From contig NZ_JACIFD010000010.1 in the NCBI RefSeq assembly GCF_014197205.1, positions 1 through 64,000 on the forward strand: DNA of 64,000 bases. Direction: 5' to 3'. The stretch comes from Canibacter oris (GTDB lineage Bacteria; Actinomycetota; Actinomycetes; Actinomycetales; Microbacteriaceae). Below, piece by piece: positions 62,330 through 64,000 of the stretch (positions within the stretch are counted from its first letter, which is position 1; each line of letters opens with the position of its first letter). Both the position numbers and the translations under genes were made by a program. The notes beneath the pieces are model-generated. The model was not told the origin of the DNA and ran no database searches. It was given only the letters and a program-made list of their open reading frames with translations.

Positions 62330-63009
62330 ACATGGCTGATTTTGGGTTTGAGAGCGCCGCTGACTCGTGGAATATTGACGGTGAGGTGCGCGACGCGGTG
62401 GCGGTGTGGCTACGGTGGTTGGCGCAGTGGGATATTAACCAGGTGCGCACCCGCAAAACAGTGTGCAAACGCTGCACCGGTTCGCCTTTGCTGCTGGCAG
62501 CAGGAATCGCCGACAGTGTGCCACACCACGTGGTGCACGCTTTGGTGATGCGGATCCACAAAATTATTGACAAGCGTGTTGACCTCGAGGTCGCTGCTCG
62601 GCTGCCGCTGTTGCACGCGGAACTTACGGGAGCTGCCGAGTGGGGAGCCGCAACCGGCTTCGATCCGCGAGCAGGTCTGGATCCGGAATTTGATGGGGAT
62701 GTGGTGGATCCGGAACCACACGCCGCGGACGCCCCTTTCTTGTTCACCCTAGAGGAGCTTGCTGCCGAGCCGGTGACAGCGCAGCCGGCACTGCCGTTGC
62801 CGCCTCTAACACCGGCAGAAAAAAACCAGTTGCGAGAAGAACTGCGGATTTCGGATGAGATTGCTGCCGCCGTCGGGCACGCTGCGTGTTTCGCCTTGCA
62901 GCAGCACCGCGGCGAAATTGTGGCGGCGCTGGATAAATACGTGGAGCCGCAGATTGCCGAGATGCTGGCACAGTTGGCGCAGCAGCTGGATTATCCTGAT
63001 TTTCGCTAG
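62326..63009 (+). CDS. Hypothetical cytoplasmic protein
   Basis: 227 residues without membrane segments. It begins MNMADFGFESAADSWNIDGE and has a CKRCTGSPLL segment near residue 50, a few acidic/Ala-rich loops, and an amphipathic helix at the end (IVAALDKYVEPQIAEMLAQL). No family recognised. It completes the three-gene operon with the two membrane proteins and ends four bases before the convergent HAD gene. Confidence 0.68.
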   Translation: MNMADFGFESAADSWNIDGEVRDAVAVWLRWLAQWDINQVRTRKTVCKRCTGSPLLLAAGIADSVPHHVVHALVMRIHKIIDKRVDLEVAARLPLLHAELTGAAEWGAATGFDPRAGLDPEFDGDVVDPEPHAADAPFLFTLEELAAEPVTAQPALPLPPLTPAEKNQLREELRISDEIAAAVGHAACFALQQHRGEIVAALDKYVEPQIAEMLAQLAQQLDYPDFR

Positions 63010-63012
63010 CGG

Positions 63013-63771
63013 CTAGGCGAGCAGGTGCTGCAGGAAAGCCGCGGTGTCTTCCCAGCCGTGCACCGCGTGACACGGTACCCCGAGAGCTTTCACAGGATAA
63101 TCATTGCCGGCGGGGTCGAGACGATCGCCGATGAACAACATTTCGTGCAGCTCAATCCCGGTTTGCGCCGCTAGTTTTTGCATCCCGTAGGCTTTGTCAA
63201 TTCCCTTGCGGGTGATGTCGACGGAGGTTGATCCACCGCTGCGCACCTCCAGATGCGGCAATAACTCTTGCACCTTACTTGCCAGGGTGTTTTTCTTGAC
63301 GCCGTCAGGATCCCACGCAGCCTTGGCAGCAACCGGAGCCTCCTGGCCGAGCGCGGAGAAGGTGATCTGGCTGCCGCGGTCCTCCAGAATTTCGCCCCAG
63401 GTGTTGTGCTCCCAGTAGCCAAGCTGCTGTGCGGTGTTGCGCAGCGCTTGCATTGCAGCATCGCGATCTGCCGGGGTGAGGGTCTCACGGTAGAGCGTCT
63501 GCCAGGTGCCATCACGGTAAATTTCGTAGTGGGTGCCGCAGGTTGGGAGCAGATGCAGCCGTGCAAGCGCCGTATTCGGGAGCTGCATGGCGGTCAGGGG
63601 TTGCAGTAACTGCTGCTGAAACTGGGTGATATTGCCGCCGGAGATAATGGCAACAGCGGTGCGCTGCAGCAGCTGGGCGAGCTGGTCGAGAATCACCTGC
63701 GGCACCGCCGACTTGGAAGGCGCCAGGGTGTCGTCAAGATCGAAAGCAATAAGTTTAGGCAGCATAGTCAC
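63013..63771 (-). CDS. HAD-superfamily (IIB/Cof-like) phosphatase
   Basis: 252 residues. Motif I AFDLDDTLAPSKSAV near residue 10 (nucleophile and acid/base Asp), motif II AIISGGNITQF, and motif III/IV region GSTSVDITRKGIDKAYGMQK followed by MLFIGDRLDPAGNDYPVKAL. It resembles the phosphomannomutase-like/Cof branch of sugar phosphatases. GTG 63771 is preferred over ATG 63765 because TAAGAT lies exactly six bases before it (leaderless layout). Confidence 0.87.
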   Translation of the reverse strand: MTMLPKLIAFDLDDTLAPSKSAVPQVILDQLAQLLQRTAVAIISGGNITQFQQQLLQPLTAMQLPNTALARLHLLPTCGTHYEIYRDGTWQTLYRETLTPADRDAAMQALRNTAQQLGYWEHNTWGEILEDRGSQITFSALGQEAPVAAKAAWDPDGVKKNTLASKVQELLPHLEVRSGGSTSVDITRKGIDKAYGMQKLAAQTGIELHEMLFIGDRLDPAGNDYPVKALGVPCHAVHGWEDTAAFLQHLLA

Positions 63772-63802
63772 ACTGTAATCTTAGGGGCTGCAGACGCCGC
63801 GG

Positions 63803-63842
63803 GGCTGGTTTTCGTCCTAAAAGGCTGGTTTTCATCCCAAAA
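63803..63842. repeat. 20-bp tandem repeat pair
   Basis: GGCTGGTTTTCGTCCTAAAA is followed by GGCTGGTTTTCATCCCAAAA (two differences) and a partial third start GCTG. It lies in the gap before the last gene. Confidence 0.7.
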
Positions 63843-63954
63843 GCTGAGAATTCCCGCCCACGGTATGATTTTTGCGTTTAACTCAGTTATTTAGGCTGTT
63901 TTTCATTTATCAAACGTAGAGTTGTAGGTAATCCCAAGACAAGAAGGAAAAGTG

Positions 63955-64000
63955 ATGACTGAAGAAAAGAAGCCACTTGAGAATGAAACTCCGGCGGTTG
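63955..64000 (+). CDS. Start of a gene running off the window
   Basis: ATG 63955 after AAGAAGGAAAA; the frame stays open: MTEEKKPLENETPAV, a charged, probably disordered start. Nothing more can be said from 15 residues. Confidence 0.6.
   Translation, partial: MTEEKKPLENETPAV

Overview
The window is GC-rich, densely coded DNA of a high-GC Gram-positive (actinobacterial) chromosome. The evidence is a HadA/HadB-type MaoC pair next to murB, an acetyl/propionyl-CoA carboxylase alpha chain with fused biotin carrier, a lone groEL, HtaA/HmuTUV haem uptake with DtxR-like boxes, a LytR_C protein, TTG-started rpoB and rpoC, and many genes that look leaderless. The archaeal/eukaryotic-type aspartyl-tRNA synthetase fits Micrococcales (Microbacteriaceae-like), but the genus cannot be fixed from the sequence. 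Haem uptake and peptide import suggest a host-associated life; that is inference.

Layout. (1) 1-3823 is the right end of an integrated element that sits in a tRNA-Arg(ACG) gene: excisionase fragment, one unknown gene, tyrosine integrase, duplicated tRNA 3' half. Between the genes lies a dense non-coding block: DnaA-box-like sites, 10-bp repeats, a 112-nt folded region, a roughly 222-nt imperfect hairpin, an AT-rich tract and 22-bp iteron-like repeats. It looks like a replication or transfer origin. (2) 3882-10833: small membrane proteins, aspS, acetyltransferase, histidine phosphatase, then TlpA-CcdA-ResB of cytochrome c biogenesis without the expected CcsA. (3) 11004-16334: msrB, the haem uptake genes, and a LytR_C protein. 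(4) 16492-20127: groEL behind a HAIR-like operator, then a self-regulated GntR/ABC operon. (5) 20312-28974: acyl-CoA carboxylase, MaoC pair, murB, an ArgA-like acetyltransferase, a CoA-transferase and a glutaryl-CoA-dehydrogenase-like enzyme. (6) 29117-36807: small conserved genes, an NCS1 transporter/cysteine hydrolase/thiamine-binding operon, a PfkB kinase with nagA, an esterase and a glutamine amidotransferase. (7) 36944-47637: an Lrp-family regulator divergent from a 10-kb operon with a complete peptide ABC transporter, a metal-dependent amidohydrolase, an ABM-fold protein and a kinase/M23-like/PLP-enzyme fusion. (8) 47719-56234: a spermidine-synthase-like protein, then rpoB and rpoC. (9) 56426-60023: an AT-richer lipoprotein/adaptor/ABC/FtsX exporter cassette. 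(10) 60118-60728: a tiny two-gene unit between identical 38-bp direct repeats. (11) 60760-64000: three membrane or hypothetical genes, a HAD phosphatase and the start of another gene.

The strongest candidates for something little described are the peptide-import/kinase/phospho-lyase operon (37464-47637), which could break down hydroxylated or phosphorylatable amines such as hydroxylysine or ethanolamine; the structured origin-like block of the integrated element (271-2255); and the 38-bp-repeat-flanked mini-operon (60118-60728), whose 35-residue secreted peptide resembles the start of a second protein encoded at 22180. Ten genes share a TANNNT hexamer 6-8 nt before the start codon, which points to common leaderless transcription.
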